Below the pieces are notes generated by a model that had not been told where the DNA came from, searched no databases, and saw nothing but the letters and a program-made list of their open reading frames with translations. A stretch of 64,000 bases of DNA from Anaerobacillus isosaccharinicus (GTDB taxonomy: Bacteria > Bacillota > Bacilli > Bacillales > Anaerobacillaceae): positions 2,408,164 through 2,472,163 of the forward strand of contig NZ_CP063356.1 of the NCBI RefSeq assembly GCF_001866075.3, read 5' to 3'. Position 1 is the stretch's first letter, and every line of letters begins with the position of its first letter. The position numbers and the translations under genes were made by a program. Of the stretch, positions 1-9,161 are shown piece after piece.

Positions 1-28
1 GACTATTCTATAAGATAGGGGTGGGAAA

Positions 29-481
29 ATGAGGCGTTTACATCAAGATGTTTTTATTGGAGTCGGAATTTTAATTTTTTCAATTATTTTTTATCTTAAA
101 ACCGGTACTATGCCGAGCGGGGCAGCTACATTTCCAAAAGTTATATTAACGACTTTCGGATTGTTTGGTATAGGTATCGCACTTTTTGGACTGAAGAAAA
201 GTAAATACAAAAACGAAGGTGTTATTGACGAAGATGAGCTTGATATTCCAACTATCAAATTACCAATGTTTTCATTATCTATAGTTATTGGCTATGTTAT
301 TTTAATGACATTATTAGGATTTTTTGTATCAACATCAATTTTTGTTATTGGTTTTATGATTTTTTATAAAATAAAAAGCATTATAGCCATTTCTCTAACT
401 GTAGTGTCTTTAAATCTGTTTATCTATTTATTATTTGTCTATCAACTAAATGTAAGACTACCACAAGGGATTTTATTCTAG
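29..481 (+). CDS. TctB family small membrane subunit of tripartite tricarboxylate transporter
   Basis: The 150-residue protein is very hydrophobic, with about four membrane segments (roughly residues 7-25, 38-53, 78-100, 105-145), the size and layout of TctB subunits. It sits 20 bp before a TctA-family gene, which is the diagnostic pairing. In this family TctA/TctB form the membrane part and a periplasmic or lipoprotein TctC binds the carboxylate; TctC is presumably upstream, outside the window. The ATG at 29 follows an AGGGGTGGG ribosome site. Substrate unknown; the following dehydrogenases suggest an organic or sugar acid. Confidence 0.88.
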   Translation: MRRLHQDVFIGVGILIFSIIFYLKTGTMPSGAATFPKVILTTFGLFGIGIALFGLKKSKYKNEGVIDEDELDIPTIKLPMFSLSIVIGYVILMTLLGFFVSTSIFVIGFMIFYKIKSIIAISLTVVSLNLFIYLLFVYQLNVRLPQGILF

Positions 482-501
482 ATTAGAGAGGAGGAGAAAC
501 T

Positions 502-2028
502 TTGGATGGCCAACTTTTTTTACAAGTTTTAGATCAGTTATTTACAGTAGAAACCTTAGTAGCGATTTTCCTTGGTACACTGGGAGGTACTATGATAGGT
601 GCTCTACCTGGACTTAGTGCTACGATGGCCGTTGCTCTATTAATACCAGTTACGTTTGGTATGCATCCTGTTACGGGTCTATCCATGTTAACAGCAATTT
701 ATACTTCAGCTATTTATGGAGGCTCTATTTCTGCAATCCTACTACATACCCCTGGTACTCCAGCTTCTGCTGCTACCGCCATGGACGGGTATGCAATGAC
801 GAAACAAGGAAAAGGATTAAAAGCGTTAGGGATTTCAACTATCGCTTCAATGATTGGAGGGTTTATTAGCGCTTGTTTATTACTTTTTCTAGCACCTCCA
901 TTATCACTGATATCACTTAAATTCAATGCTCCAGAATATTTTCTAATAGCTATTTTCGGTTTAACAATTATCGGTAGTTTATCTTCTGGAAAAATGTTAA
1001 AAGGCTTAGCTTCAGGTGTATTTGGCCTTGCAATTGCATTAATTGGTACAGATATTTTAACCGCATATCCGCGTTACACATTCGGAATTACCTCTTTAGA
1101 ATCCGGAATATCCTTAGTACCAGCATTAATAGGGATGTTCTCTTTATCACAAGTACTCATACAAGTAGAAGACATGCATAGTGCTAAAAAGAAAGTCAAA
1201 TTAACTGAGGAACTTAAGGGCAAGGTCTTGCCTTCCTGGAAAGAATTTAAAAGTATAACACCAACAATATTTAAGTCGAGTTTCATAGGAACATTTGTAG
1301 GAATTCTTCCAGGTGCTGGTGGGGATATTGGATCATGGGTAAGTTATAACGAAGCAAAAAGATCTTCAAAAAATCCTGAAAATTTTGGGAAAGGCTCAAT
1401 CCAAGGGATAGCCGCTTCAGAGAGTGCCAATAACGCAGTAACCGGAGGTGCTCTAATTCCCCTTTTAACTTTGGGAATTCCCGGAAGTGCAGCCACAGCG
1501 ATTTTATTAGGAGGGCTTTATATTCAGGGCTTAGTTCCTGGCCGGGAGCTTTTTACAACGTATGCGAATATAACGTATGCAGTTATCATTGGATTTATAT
1601 TGGCCAACATCCTAATGGGGTGTATTGGTTTATTCTCTGCAAAGTATATTGTAAAAGTTACTCAAGTTCCTATTGGGATAGTCGCTCCAATAATTGTTGT
1701 CCTGTCGGTAGTAGGTTCTTATGCCATCAATAACAATATATTTGATGTGTATGTAATGGTTGCATTTGGTATTATTGGATACTTCATGAGAAAAACTGGT
1801 TTCAATGCGGCTCCTGTGGTATTAGCAATAATTTTAGGACCGATGGCTGAAAACGGATTTAGACAATCCTTAATCATGTCAAAAGGAGATATGTTTGGCT
1901 ACTATTTTGGTCGACCAATAAGTTTAGTTATTATCCTACTAATAATTGTTTCTATTCTATCTCCTTTTATTATCCAAATGATAAAAAAGAGAAGAGCGAT
2001 GAATGCGAATAAGAACTTTCATGTTTAA
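502..2028 (+). CDS. TctA family large permease subunit of tripartite tricarboxylate transporter
   Basis: This 508-residue polytopic protein has the usual TctA length and the family's conserved glycine-rich loops: GALPGLSATMAVALL near residue 33 and GILPGAGGDIGSW near 263, plus LTLGIPGSAATAILLG near 325. The start is a TTG at 502 preceded by GAGGAGG; the ATG four bases later is out of frame. It is the transport channel of the tripartite system with TctB directly upstream. A hydroxyacid dehydrogenase follows 24 bp later with its own ribosome site, so one operon is likely. TctA is well supported; the substrate is not. Confidence 0.95.
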   Translation: MDGQLFLQVLDQLFTVETLVAIFLGTLGGTMIGALPGLSATMAVALLIPVTFGMHPVTGLSMLTAIYTSAIYGGSISAILLHTPGTPASAATAMDGYAMTKQGKGLKALGISTIASMIGGFISACLLLFLAPPLSLISLKFNAPEYFLIAIFGLTIIGSLSSGKMLKGLASGVFGLAIALIGTDILTAYPRYTFGITSLESGISLVPALIGMFSLSQVLIQVEDMHSAKKKVKLTEELKGKVLPSWKEFKSITPTIFKSSFIGTFVGILPGAGGDIGSWVSYNEAKRSSKNPENFGKGSIQGIAASESANNAVTGGALIPLLTLGIPGSAATAILLGGLYIQGLVPGRELFTTYANITYAVIIGFILANILMGCIGLFSAKYIVKVTQVPIGIVAPIIVVLSVVGSYAINNNIFDVYVMVAFGIIGYFMRKTGFNAAPVVLAIILGPMAENGFRQSLIMSKGDMFGYYFGRPISLVIILLIIVSILSPFIIQMIKKRRAMNANKNFHV

Positions 2029-2052
2029 ATAAATTAGGAGGTGAATTTGTAA

Positions 2053-3030
2053 ATGATTTCTAAAGTCTTATATTTTGATAAGGTTTTTCCTGAATTTAAA
2101 GAATTATTACAGTCCCATGCTAGAAATCTTGAAATGCTATATTGGTATGAAATGTCCGAAACTGAAAAAAAACAAGCATTACTACAAACAACATACTTCT
2201 TGGTTGGCCCTTATAAATTAACTAAAGAACTAATAAATCAAGCACCGGGACTTAGGATGATTCAAAAAGCAGGTATTGGAGTAGATAATATTGATATACA
2301 AGCAGCAATAGAGCGTGGTGTTCCAGTTTGTAATACTCCTGGGGGAAATTCTGTAGGAGTAGCTGAATTGACCATTGCGATGATTCTCAATTTGTATAGA
2401 AAACTTACTATTCTTGATCGTGCAACTAAATCAGGAGAATGGTTAATGTGGGAACATCGTCCTTCCTCATATGAAATGAGAGGGAAAGTTCATGGCTTTA
2501 TAGGGTTTGGGAATATAGGGAAGGAAACCGCAAGACTCTCCAAAGGATTCGGAACTGAAATTATATATTACGATAAGTTTAAAGCAGATCCAACAGAAGA
2601 AAATGCTATAAACGCAACTTATATGGAGTTTGATAGTGTATTAGAAAAAGCTGATATAATAAGCGTTCACGTACCACTAATACCAGAAACAAGAAACTTA
2701 ATTAGTAGAGACGAAATTGGTTTAATGAAAAAAAATGCTATCATAATCAATGTTTCAAGGGGCAACACAGTTAATGAGGATGCATTAATAGAAGCTCTTT
2801 CCAATAAACAAATTGCAGGTGCTGGATTAGATGTTTGGGCTACTGAGCCAGTAAATTTAGATAATCCCTTGTTGGCATTTGATAACGTAATTGCAACCCC
2901 CCACATTGGAGCAGGAACTAGGGATTCATTAGATAACGTACTAAGTATAGCCTTTGATAACTTTAGAAAATTAGATCGGAAACATCAACCAAAATACATC
3001 CTAAATGGAGTAAGTAAGAGGGTCCATTGA
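2053..3030 (+). CDS. D-isomer-specific 2-hydroxyacid dehydrogenase
   Basis: This is a 325-residue NAD-dependent dehydrogenase of the D-2-hydroxyacid / phosphoglycerate dehydrogenase family. The dinucleotide fold motif GFGNIG lies near residue 151. The catalytic Arg is in NVSRGN near 235 and the catalytic His in TPHIG near 283. The family reversibly reduces 2-oxoacids. It lacks the C-terminal ACT/regulatory domain of true SerA, so a catabolic hydroxyacid role with the TctAB transporter is more likely than serine synthesis. Ribosome site TTAGGAGGTGAA before ATG 2053. Confidence 0.9.
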   Translation: MISKVLYFDKVFPEFKELLQSHARNLEMLYWYEMSETEKKQALLQTTYFLVGPYKLTKELINQAPGLRMIQKAGIGVDNIDIQAAIERGVPVCNTPGGNSVGVAELTIAMILNLYRKLTILDRATKSGEWLMWEHRPSSYEMRGKVHGFIGFGNIGKETARLSKGFGTEIIYYDKFKADPTEENAINATYMEFDSVLEKADIISVHVPLIPETRNLISRDEIGLMKKNAIIINVSRGNTVNEDALIEALSNKQIAGAGLDVWATEPVNLDNPLLAFDNVIATPHIGAGTRDSLDNVLSIAFDNFRKLDRKHQPKYILNGVSKRVH

Positions 3031-3210
3031 AACTTTATTGGATAAATTGATTAAAAATTCAGGGGGAAAACAAGATATTTTTAGAGAGTATAGCAATAGA
3101 ATAGAAAGCTTAATTCTCTTATGATTAACGTAAACAAATAGATAATGTTTTTTCCTTCTCACAATATTAAGGTAAATCAAAAAAGTAAATGTAAAAAAGG
3201 AGAGGTATTT
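3031..3210. other. Intergenic gap between dehydrogenase and RraA-like gene
   Basis: A 180-base A/T-rich gap in the otherwise tight catabolic operon. No convincing gene or terminator is seen. An in-frame upstream start for the next gene (GTG/TTG region at 3145) exists but lacks a ribosome site. Confidence 0.5.
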
Positions 3211-3891
3211 ATGTCAAATGTAGGTTTAAGAATTTATACCAAAATTGAAAGACCATCCCGAGATCTAGTAGAACAATTTAGAGACTTACCAACACCGAAT
3301 ATTGCAGATAATATGGGACGCTTTAGCTGTGTTGACTCACAGATTAGACCTTTTAATAAAGCTAAGTTACTAGGAACTGCTTTTACTGTTAAATCAAGAA
3401 CTGCTGATAACCTTATGTTCCATAAAGCATTAGATTTGGCAAAACCAGGTGATATCATTGTCGTTGATGTACAAGGAGATATGATTAATGCGGTTACGGG
3501 CGAAATAATGATGCGGTATGCCAAAAAAAAGGGGATTTCTGGGTTTTTAATTGACGGTGCTATTCGAGATAGTGGTGCACTCAAAAACTTAGATTTTTCA
3601 GTATATGCAAAAGGAAGTAATCCAAAAGGACCTTATAAAGATGGTCCTGGAGAGATTAATGTCCCTGTTTCATGTGGTGGGGTTGTTGTTCATCCGGGAG
3701 ACATCGTCGTTGGAGATGAGGACGGGGTAGTAATTATTAGTTCAAAGGATGCTGAAGATGTACTAAAAAAGACAAAAGAAACTTTTGATAAAGAGGCTAG
3801 TATTTTTGAAGCTATCGAGAATGGAACTTGGGATCGTAGCTGGGTAGATGAAACACTAGCAGAAAAAGGGTGTGAATTCATTGACGAATAA
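3211..3891 (+). CDS. RraA-like / 4-hydroxy-4-methyl-2-oxoglutarate aldolase family protein
   Basis: The protein of about 226 residues is of the RraA/HMG-aldolase fold, with the signature DGAIRD near residue 115 and the closing stretch VVVHPGDIVVGDEDGVVII. Members cleave 4-hydroxy-2-oxo acids to pyruvate or decarboxylate oxaloacetate; RNase E inhibition is not expected in this organism. The frame is open from 3145, but ATG 3211 has the clear ribosome site AAAAAAGGAGAGG, so I chose it. Its end overlaps the next gene's start, indicating translational coupling. An aldolase step in the organic-acid pathway is inferred from context. Confidence 0.85.
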   Translation: MSNVGLRIYTKIERPSRDLVEQFRDLPTPNIADNMGRFSCVDSQIRPFNKAKLLGTAFTVKSRTADNLMFHKALDLAKPGDIIVVDVQGDMINAVTGEIMMRYAKKKGISGFLIDGAIRDSGALKNLDFSVYAKGSNPKGPYKDGPGEINVPVSCGGVVVHPGDIVVGDEDGVVIISSKDAEDVLKKTKETFDKEASIFEAIENGTWDRSWVDETLAEKGCEFIDE

Positions 3892-4936
3892 TGTTAAATA
3901 CATTCAAGCTGATGACCTAAGAAATTATTGCATTAAACTTTTTGAGAGTGTTGGTGTTCCAAAGGAAGAGGCTTTTATAAATGCGGACAATTTAGTTGAT
4001 GCAAATTTGTCAGGTATTGATTCCCATGGAGTAAGCCGAATGGGAATTTACTTAAAAAGAATTCGTGAAAATGTAGTCAAACCACAATCTCGTGTCACTA
4101 TTATGAATGAAGCACCAGCTACCGTTAGCCTAAATGGAGAAAATAGTATGGGAGCTGTTGTATCTAAAAAGGCAATGGAACTAGCAATTGCAAAAGCAAA
4201 AGAAACAGGGGTTTCCTATGTAACCGTAAATAATTCAAATCATTTTGGTACTGCAGCATATTTTACAAAAATGGCCTTAAATCATAATATGATTGGTTTT
4301 GCAGCTACAAATGGTGCTTCGCGGATGGCTCCTTGGGGTGGTAAAGAAGCATATTTCGGAACAAATCCCTTTTCAGTTTCAATTCCAGCAGGGAGTGAAC
4401 GACCAATAATTGTTGATATGGCTACTAGTGTTGTTGCTCGAGGGAAAATTATAATGGCACAAAAAAATTCTGAAACCATTCCTGAAGGCTGGGCTATGAA
4501 TAAGGATGGGGAGTTTACTACTTCAGCTCAAGAAGCTTTAGACGGAACAGTTCTTCCATTTGGTGGACCAAAGGGTTCTGCAATAGCATTGATCATAGAC
4601 GTATTATCAGGGGTATTAGCAGGTGCGGCTTTTGGAACTGGGATTAAAGATATGTATGGAAATTTTAAAGAACCTACAAACACTGGTCATGTTTTTGGAG
4701 TATTAAATATTGAAAAGTTTATTGCTGTTGATTTGTTTAAAAGCAATATGGATCAAATGATAAAAGATATAAAAGCAAATTCTCCAGCACAAGGAGTACA
4801 GGAAGTGTTCCTACCTGGAGAGATTGAACTTAGAAAAGCTGAACAAAGGCTTAAAGAAGGAATTCCAATAACGCTACCAGTTCTAAGAGAACTTGAAGAA
4901 GAAGGTAGACTATGCGGAGTAACTTTCCAGTTGTAA
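3881..4936 (+). CDS. Ldh2 family malate/L-lactate/ureidoglycolate-type dehydrogenase
   Basis: An Ldh2/MDH2-family oxidoreductase of about 351 residues, structurally unrelated to classical LDH. The N-terminal HGVSRM motif (near residue 45) and NNSNHFG (near 110) carry the family's conserved histidines, and FGTNPFSVSIPAG marks the NAD(P) site. The TTG at 3881 has AAAAAGGG ten bases upstream and is preferred over GTG 3872, which lies almost on top of that ribosome site. Either way it overlaps the RraA-like gene by 11-20 bases. It probably oxidises or reduces a 2-hydroxyacid in the same pathway. Confidence 0.85.
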   Translation: MTNNVKYIQADDLRNYCIKLFESVGVPKEEAFINADNLVDANLSGIDSHGVSRMGIYLKRIRENVVKPQSRVTIMNEAPATVSLNGENSMGAVVSKKAMELAIAKAKETGVSYVTVNNSNHFGTAAYFTKMALNHNMIGFAATNGASRMAPWGGKEAYFGTNPFSVSIPAGSERPIIVDMATSVVARGKIIMAQKNSETIPEGWAMNKDGEFTTSAQEALDGTVLPFGGPKGSAIALIIDVLSGVLAGAAFGTGIKDMYGNFKEPTNTGHVFGVLNIEKFIAVDLFKSNMDQMIKDIKANSPAQGVQEVFLPGEIELRKAEQRLKEGIPITLPVLRELEEEGRLCGVTFQL

Positions 4937-5110
4937 ATTTTTTAAGACTATTTTAAGTAATCATTCTTTCAAGAAGTAAAGGTTTTTATGTAACCACAGG
5001 AGTATAGGTTATGATAAGAGCCATTGATAATGGTAGTGTCAAAAGTTCTATGAAAACTAAAGGCTGATGACACTTTCTACCAATTAATCTGGTGGTAGCT
5101 CCCGCCATCG

Positions 5111-5237
5111 CTCTTGACAAACACGCCAATGGTTTAGCGAGAGGTTTAACAAGGGCGAAGAGGACAAAAGAAGGCATAGCTAAATAAGCCCTTGGTATTT
5201 CCATTTTAAACCATTGGCAAGTTCGGTTTGTCAAGAG
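5111..5237. repeat. Long interrupted inverted repeat inside the insertion sequence
   Basis: CTCTTGACAAAC (5111-5122) pairs with GTTTGTCAAGAG (5226-5237), and inside it GCCAATGGTTTA (5125-5136) pairs with TAAACCATTGGC (5207-5218). The resulting 127-base foldback lies just downstream of the transposase stop. It may be a transcription barrier or a remnant of an older terminal repeat. Confidence 0.6.
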
Positions 5238-5279
5238 TACGCTCCGCCGATGGCTAGAAAGGGCTCAGTTAAACAAAAG

Positions 5280-6713
5280 TTAGGCAGTTTGCTTACTTAT
5301 CCAGTCCTGGGCAAGACCAATAAGAGTTGTCCATCTAGCTGGCATGTTTGGAAGCTTTTCTAGCTCAGGAAGTGTTACTGGTACTTTTCCTTCCAATGCT
5401 GAATGTGGTCTTAGAAAGTTAAAGTAAGCAACGAACAAGGTCACAAAAGAAACAGAACCATGTTCTGACCCGAAACCATGAGTGGATCGATAGTTTCCTT
5501 TAAAGGTACGATTTAGCCGCTCGATAATTTGTTTGAGAGGTCGATATTCCTTTGATACCTCGTCTTCGTTGGTTAAGCCAATTACCTGAATCACCTCAAA
5601 CGGGATTTGATGCTGGGCAAAAAAGTGTTGTGCTAATAAGTAAATGGGATTGCCATCGACAACGAAAGTTAGGTTTTCTGGGATTTTCCTAAGCTTTAAC
5701 AACACTTCGTCTATCGCTTTAATAGCTGTAGCTGTGTCTCGGTTAGGTGACACAGGATAAGAGAGAATGACTTTCTTTACGGCATCAAAAAAGAAAAATA
5801 GGTAATGCCAACGGCCATTCACACGGATGTACGTTTCGTCACCGCAGAATTGATCTGAAAGCTCATAAGGATAGTGATCAATATACGGTTTCAACCACAA
5901 GGCCACACTATTTTCGTAATTTAAAATGCTTTGACGAGAGATTGAAACACCATGTACGTCTTTCATCAGCGCTGCTGTTTTACGGGCTGAAAGTCCATAA
6001 TTGACGTGATAAGTCAATATCAATCCAAGCGTATGTGGAGACACATAAATTCTTGATAGATCAACTCGTGGTCTCTTTGGTGAATGCTTCGCTAATGGTT
6101 GAAAATCAATGTGAAACTGGCGGTAAATATAGCGAAGTTTAAAGGCTTGAGGATCTTCTTTGAACCGATTTTTCTCTTTTTGAGTCATCGCATTACGTTT
6201 ATGTTGGTAATAAGAACAAGCGTCGTTTTTACACTTGTACACATGGAAGTCTTTTCTTTCCTTCACTTTTTCAAGTGTTTTTGAACAGTGAGGGCATTTC
6301 AGGATTGCTTCCTTGAGATATCGATTTCTCTCACTGAAAAGACATGAACACACCTTACATTGAAATTGTCCTTTCGCTCCATTGTTCGCATACAAATAAT
6401 CAGATGGAGCACCACACGTAGGACATTTCATTGATGAAGGAACGGGTGTTGAATTCGACCGTCTTTGTACTGGTTTGAGAGGTTTACCTTTAGACTTAAG
6501 ATGCTCGGTTAATAAAACTTGAAAATCTAGTTTTTTTGGAACTTCAATGATCGGTAGATCATCAACTTGAAGCTTGCGATATGGTTTATTAACTGGAGCC
6601 TCAGTCGGTTTATCAAACATGCTCTTCCCTATTAAAAGGGTAAGGAGCGTTCGAATTACTTGTTCTTGGTAGTTTATAAAAGTAAGTAAATAGGTTATAA
6701 TTTGAGGTAACAA
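5280..6713 (-). CDS. DDE transposase with N-terminal zinc ribbon (IS6/IS240-like domain)
   Basis: About 477 residues from the TTG at 6713. A zinc-ribbon-like block with several CxxC pairs (CPTCGAP, CKVCSC, CPHCSK) precedes the catalytic domain. The DDE residues appear in GDETYIRVNGRWHY (first D), VVDGNP (second D) and IIERLNR (E). The WHYLFFFFDAV and NYGLSARKTAALM blocks resemble IS6/IS240-type transposases. The frame stays open to 6761, but TTG 6713 is preceded by AAAGGAAAG, so that start is preferred. It runs opposite to the flanking catabolic genes and splits what may once have been one operon. Confidence 0.82.
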   Translation of the reverse strand: MLPQIITYLLTFINYQEQVIRTLLTLLIGKSMFDKPTEAPVNKPYRKLQVDDLPIIEVPKKLDFQVLLTEHLKSKGKPLKPVQRRSNSTPVPSSMKCPTCGAPSDYLYANNGAKGQFQCKVCSCLFSERNRYLKEAILKCPHCSKTLEKVKERKDFHVYKCKNDACSYYQHKRNAMTQKEKNRFKEDPQAFKLRYIYRQFHIDFQPLAKHSPKRPRVDLSRIYVSPHTLGLILTYHVNYGLSARKTAALMKDVHGVSISRQSILNYENSVALWLKPYIDHYPYELSDQFCGDETYIRVNGRWHYLFFFFDAVKKVILSYPVSPNRDTATAIKAIDEVLLKLRKIPENLTFVVDGNPIYLLAQHFFAQHQIPFEVIQVIGLTNEDEVSKEYRPLKQIIERLNRTFKGNYRSTHGFGSEHGSVSFVTLFVAYFNFLRPHSALEGKVPVTLPELEKLPNMPARWTTLIGLAQDWISKQTA

Positions 6714-6881
6714 CTTGTCACTTTCCTTTCTTTTGGGATGTTGGGTGTGTGGTAACCTCAATTATCTACAAAATTCAGGGGGTGGCAAGTTTTTTGCTTA
6801 TAAAGCCCTTTAAACTAGGATTTAATAGCCTATTTCTATATAAAGTTTTGACAATACGTTGATAATAAGAGGAGTGAAAAC

Positions 6882-7871
6882 ATGCCAAAGCCAAATGTTT
6901 ATGTAACAAGAATGTTACCTAAGCCCGCCATTGACCTTTTAAAAGAACACTTTCATGTAGAGATTAATCCTAAAAATAGAGTTCTTACAAGAGATGAACT
7001 TTTAAAAAATGTTCAAGGAAGAGATGCTGTTGTTAGCTTGTTAACAGACATAATTGATGAAGAAGTACTTACTGCTGCGGGGCAAAAATGTAAGATATTT
7101 GCAAATTATGCTGTGGGGTATAATAATATTGATGTTGCAGCAGCTACAGAAAGTGGAATTTTAGTCTCAAATACTCCGGGGGTTTTAACTGACACAACAG
7201 CTGATTTAGCTTGGGCTCTCCTTTTTGCCACTGCACGTCAGGTTGTTGCTGCTGATAAATTTATGCGATTAGGACAATACCTAGGATGGGATCCACTATT
7301 ATTTTTAGGGCAGGATATAACTGGTAAGACATTAGGGATCCTAGGTTCCGGTAGAATAGGCACTGCTACTGCCAAAAAATCAATAGGTTTTGATATGAAA
7401 GTTCTTTATCACGATATTAAGCCTAATCCTGACTTTGAAATGGCTGTTCCTGGAAGTCAATTTGTAAATAAAGAAACTCTGCTTAAGCAATCGGATTTTG
7501 TTTCTATACATGTGCCATTATTAGAAGCTACGAAACATTTAATTAGTGACAGAGAATTTAAACTTATGAAAAAAACAGCGATTTTAATCAATACAGCAAG
7601 AGGCCCTATAGTTGATGAAAAAGCACTTGTTCGTGCTTTAAAAGATGGAGAAATATGGGGAGCAGGTTTAGATGTAACAGAATATGAACCGGATTTTGAA
7701 TCTGAATTAGCAGAGTTTGATAACGTAGTAATTCTTCCTCATATTGCTAGTGCTTCTATTGAAACAAGAACAATGATGGGCTTAATGGCAGCTAGAAATG
7801 TAATTGCTGCATTGAATGATGAATTGCCACCCAACTGCCTTAATCCAGGGGTCTTAAATCATCAACGTTAA
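6882..7871 (+). CDS. D-isomer-specific 2-hydroxyacid dehydrogenase (glyoxylate/hydroxypyruvate reductase-like)
   Basis: This 329-residue enzyme carries GSGRIG in the NAD fold near residue 155, the catalytic Arg in NTARGP near 239, and the His in LPHIAS near 287. It is closer to the GyaR/glyoxylate reductase group than the copy at 2053, for example in the GYNNIDV block. It probably interconverts a 2-oxoacid such as glyoxylate or hydroxypyruvate with its D-hydroxyacid; the exact substrate is inferred. The ATG at 6882 follows AAGAGGAGTG. It was likely contiguous with the operon ending at 4936 before the insertion sequence arrived. Confidence 0.9.
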   Translation: MPKPNVYVTRMLPKPAIDLLKEHFHVEINPKNRVLTRDELLKNVQGRDAVVSLLTDIIDEEVLTAAGQKCKIFANYAVGYNNIDVAAATESGILVSNTPGVLTDTTADLAWALLFATARQVVAADKFMRLGQYLGWDPLLFLGQDITGKTLGILGSGRIGTATAKKSIGFDMKVLYHDIKPNPDFEMAVPGSQFVNKETLLKQSDFVSIHVPLLEATKHLISDREFKLMKKTAILINTARGPIVDEKALVRALKDGEIWGAGLDVTEYEPDFESELAEFDNVVILPHIASASIETRTMMGLMAARNVIAALNDELPPNCLNPGVLNHQR

Positions 7872-7920
7872 ATAGTCCGAAAAGGGAAGTTGACTTGGGT
7901 CAAGAGTTTCAAGTAAGTTG

Positions 7921-7956
7921 AAGGTATAATTCATAGAGAGAATTATACCTTTTTTG
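7921..7956 (+). terminator. Rho-independent terminator after hydroxyacid dehydrogenase
   Basis: Perfect 12-bp stem AAGGTATAATTC / GAATTATACCTT with a 7-base loop, followed by TTTTTTG. It ends the catabolic transcription unit. Confidence 0.85.
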
Positions 7957-8030
7957 TTCTATTTAGAATTAGTTGTTAGTAGTTGATACTCTATTGTTCA
8001 TCGACAAACAAACTCTATTGAAGAGGGGCG

Positions 8031-8037
8031 GTATAAA
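8031..8037. repeat. 7-bp target site duplication of IS21 element (left copy)
   Basis: GTATAAA directly abuts the left terminus; the identical GTATAAA lies at 10868-10874 beyond the right terminus. Length fits the 4-8 bp typical of IS21. Confidence 0.9.
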
Positions 8038-8197
8038 TGATTACAGCCACTCGAATTTACCACCCTCGCCATGTTTTTTACCATCAAATGACATGGATTT
8101 TACCATGTAACGCCAGTGTATTTACCATTGAATAAAAAAGTCCCACAGATTAATAGTTTTATAATCTTGTAGGACTTCTCTTTAGTGTTCAATTAGT

Positions 8198-8404
8198 TTA
8201 TTTGTTTTTGAAGTACTCCATGATCACCTTCCTGGAACCCTCCCAAATATCCTGTTCAGTCCAGGTATAAGGCAAAGGCTCCTTTCCATAAACACTCAAA
8301 AGTTTTCTTTTTAGCTCTTTAGGAAATGGATACCAGTCATTGTAACCACTCCAATAATAGTACTCTTCTAATTTACGTAGTTCCTTTCTCGTTAAAGTGG
8401 CCAT
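8198..8404 (-). CDS. Small hypothetical protein downstream of IstB
   Basis: A 68-residue protein rich in Lys, Trp and Tyr that begins 7 bases after the IstB stop and lies fully inside the IS21 element. The ribosome site overlaps the end of istB. I do not recognise the family. Its spacing and orientation suggest it is translated with IstAB as an accessory protein of the element. Confidence 0.55.
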   Translation of the reverse strand: MATLTRKELRKLEEYYYWSGYNDWYPFPKELKRKLLSVYGKEPLPYTWTEQDIWEGSRKVIMEYFKNK

Positions 8405-8411
8405 ATTAAAC

Positions 8412-9161
8412 TTAGCTACCTAATCCATGACGCTCACGTATAGATACTTCTCCGTCTATTAGAATTTGGTATGAATCATGGATAATACGGTCTAGAATAG
8501 CCTCCGCAATTGTTTCATTCCCCAATTTTATATGCCAACCACTAGGGTCAATTTGTGAACAGAAAATAGTCGAAGCTATCTTATGACGAGATTCTGTGAT
8601 TTCTAATAGAATTGCTGCTTCATTCGTTGATAAATCTGTTAGTAACCATTCATCAAGGATGAGTAGATCTACTTTCGTATACTTTTTAATCAATTTTCGA
8701 TAGCTTCCATCTGCAGCTAATTTTGCGAGAGACAGTTCATCTAATAATTCCGGTAAGCGAATGTATTTAACATTATAGAATTGTCGACAAGCAGATACTC
8801 CAAAGGCAGTTGCTAAAAATGTTTTTCCCGAACCAGTAGGTCCTTTCAATATGATATTGTGACTGTCATGGATATAGGTACCGCTGGCCAGTTTTAATAT
8901 CAAATTTTTATCTAATCTTCGGTCTTCGTGATATTCCATATCTTCGATACAAGCATTTGAGTTTAAAAAAGTGGCTGTATTGATCAAGCGTTGAAGCTTA
9001 TTACTCTTACGACGGGAATGTTCTAAATCGACAAGTAAACTAAAGCGTTCTTCGAAACTCAACTTTTGAAACTCTTTATTAGTTGATTGTTCCTTATAGG
9101 CTTCCGCCATTCCACTTAATTTCAATTCGTGTAGTTTGGTTAATGTCTGCTCATTCATCAT
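8412..9161 (-). CDS. istB: IS21 helper ATPase IstB
   Basis: A 249-residue AAA+ ATPase with Walker A GPTGSGKT near residue 107 and Walker B LLILDEW near 170. The N-terminal LKLSGMAEAY segment is typical of IstB. IstB binds DNA and regulates the IstA transposase in cut-and-paste transposition. Its ATG overlaps the IstA TGA stop (ATGA), the normal IS21 coupling. Length is normal and the frame is intact. Confidence 0.95.
   Translation of the reverse strand: MMNEQTLTKLHELKLSGMAEAYKEQSTNKEFQKLSFEERFSLLVDLEHSRRKSNKLQRLINTATFLNSNACIEDMEYHEDRRLDKNLILKLASGTYIHDSHNIILKGPTGSGKTFLATAFGVSACRQFYNVKYIRLPELLDELSLAKLAADGSYRKLIKKYTKVDLLILDEWLLTDLSTNEAAILLEITESRHKIASTIFCSQIDPSGWHIKLGNETIAEAILDRIIHDSYQILIDGEVSIRERHGLGS

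Larger units (their letters stand above)
5037..6853. mobile_element. Insertion sequence with IS6/IS240-like transposase, boundaries tentative
   Basis: The element carries one minus-strand DDE transposase between two operon-like dehydrogenase genes. The proposed ends start with TGTCAAAA at 5037 and its complement TTTTGACA ending at 6853. The following bases match imperfectly (left TTCTATGAAAAC, right complement TTTATATAGAAAT). No clear target duplication was found, so the boundaries could be off by tens of bases. Confidence 0.4.

Noticed and set aside
714-1286. Minus-strand ORFs inside tctA and similar shadows elsewhere
   Set aside because: They lie opposite well-supported genes, lack ribosome sites and have compositions expected of antisense frames.
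3145-3210. Longer N-terminus for the RraA-like gene from 3145
   Set aside because: The extra 22 residues are lysine-rich and unlike the family, and the only good ribosome site precedes ATG 3211.
5110-5237. The 127-base foldback as a separate MITE
   Set aside because: It lies inside the span of the transposase-bearing element next to the transposase stop, so it is more simply part of that element.
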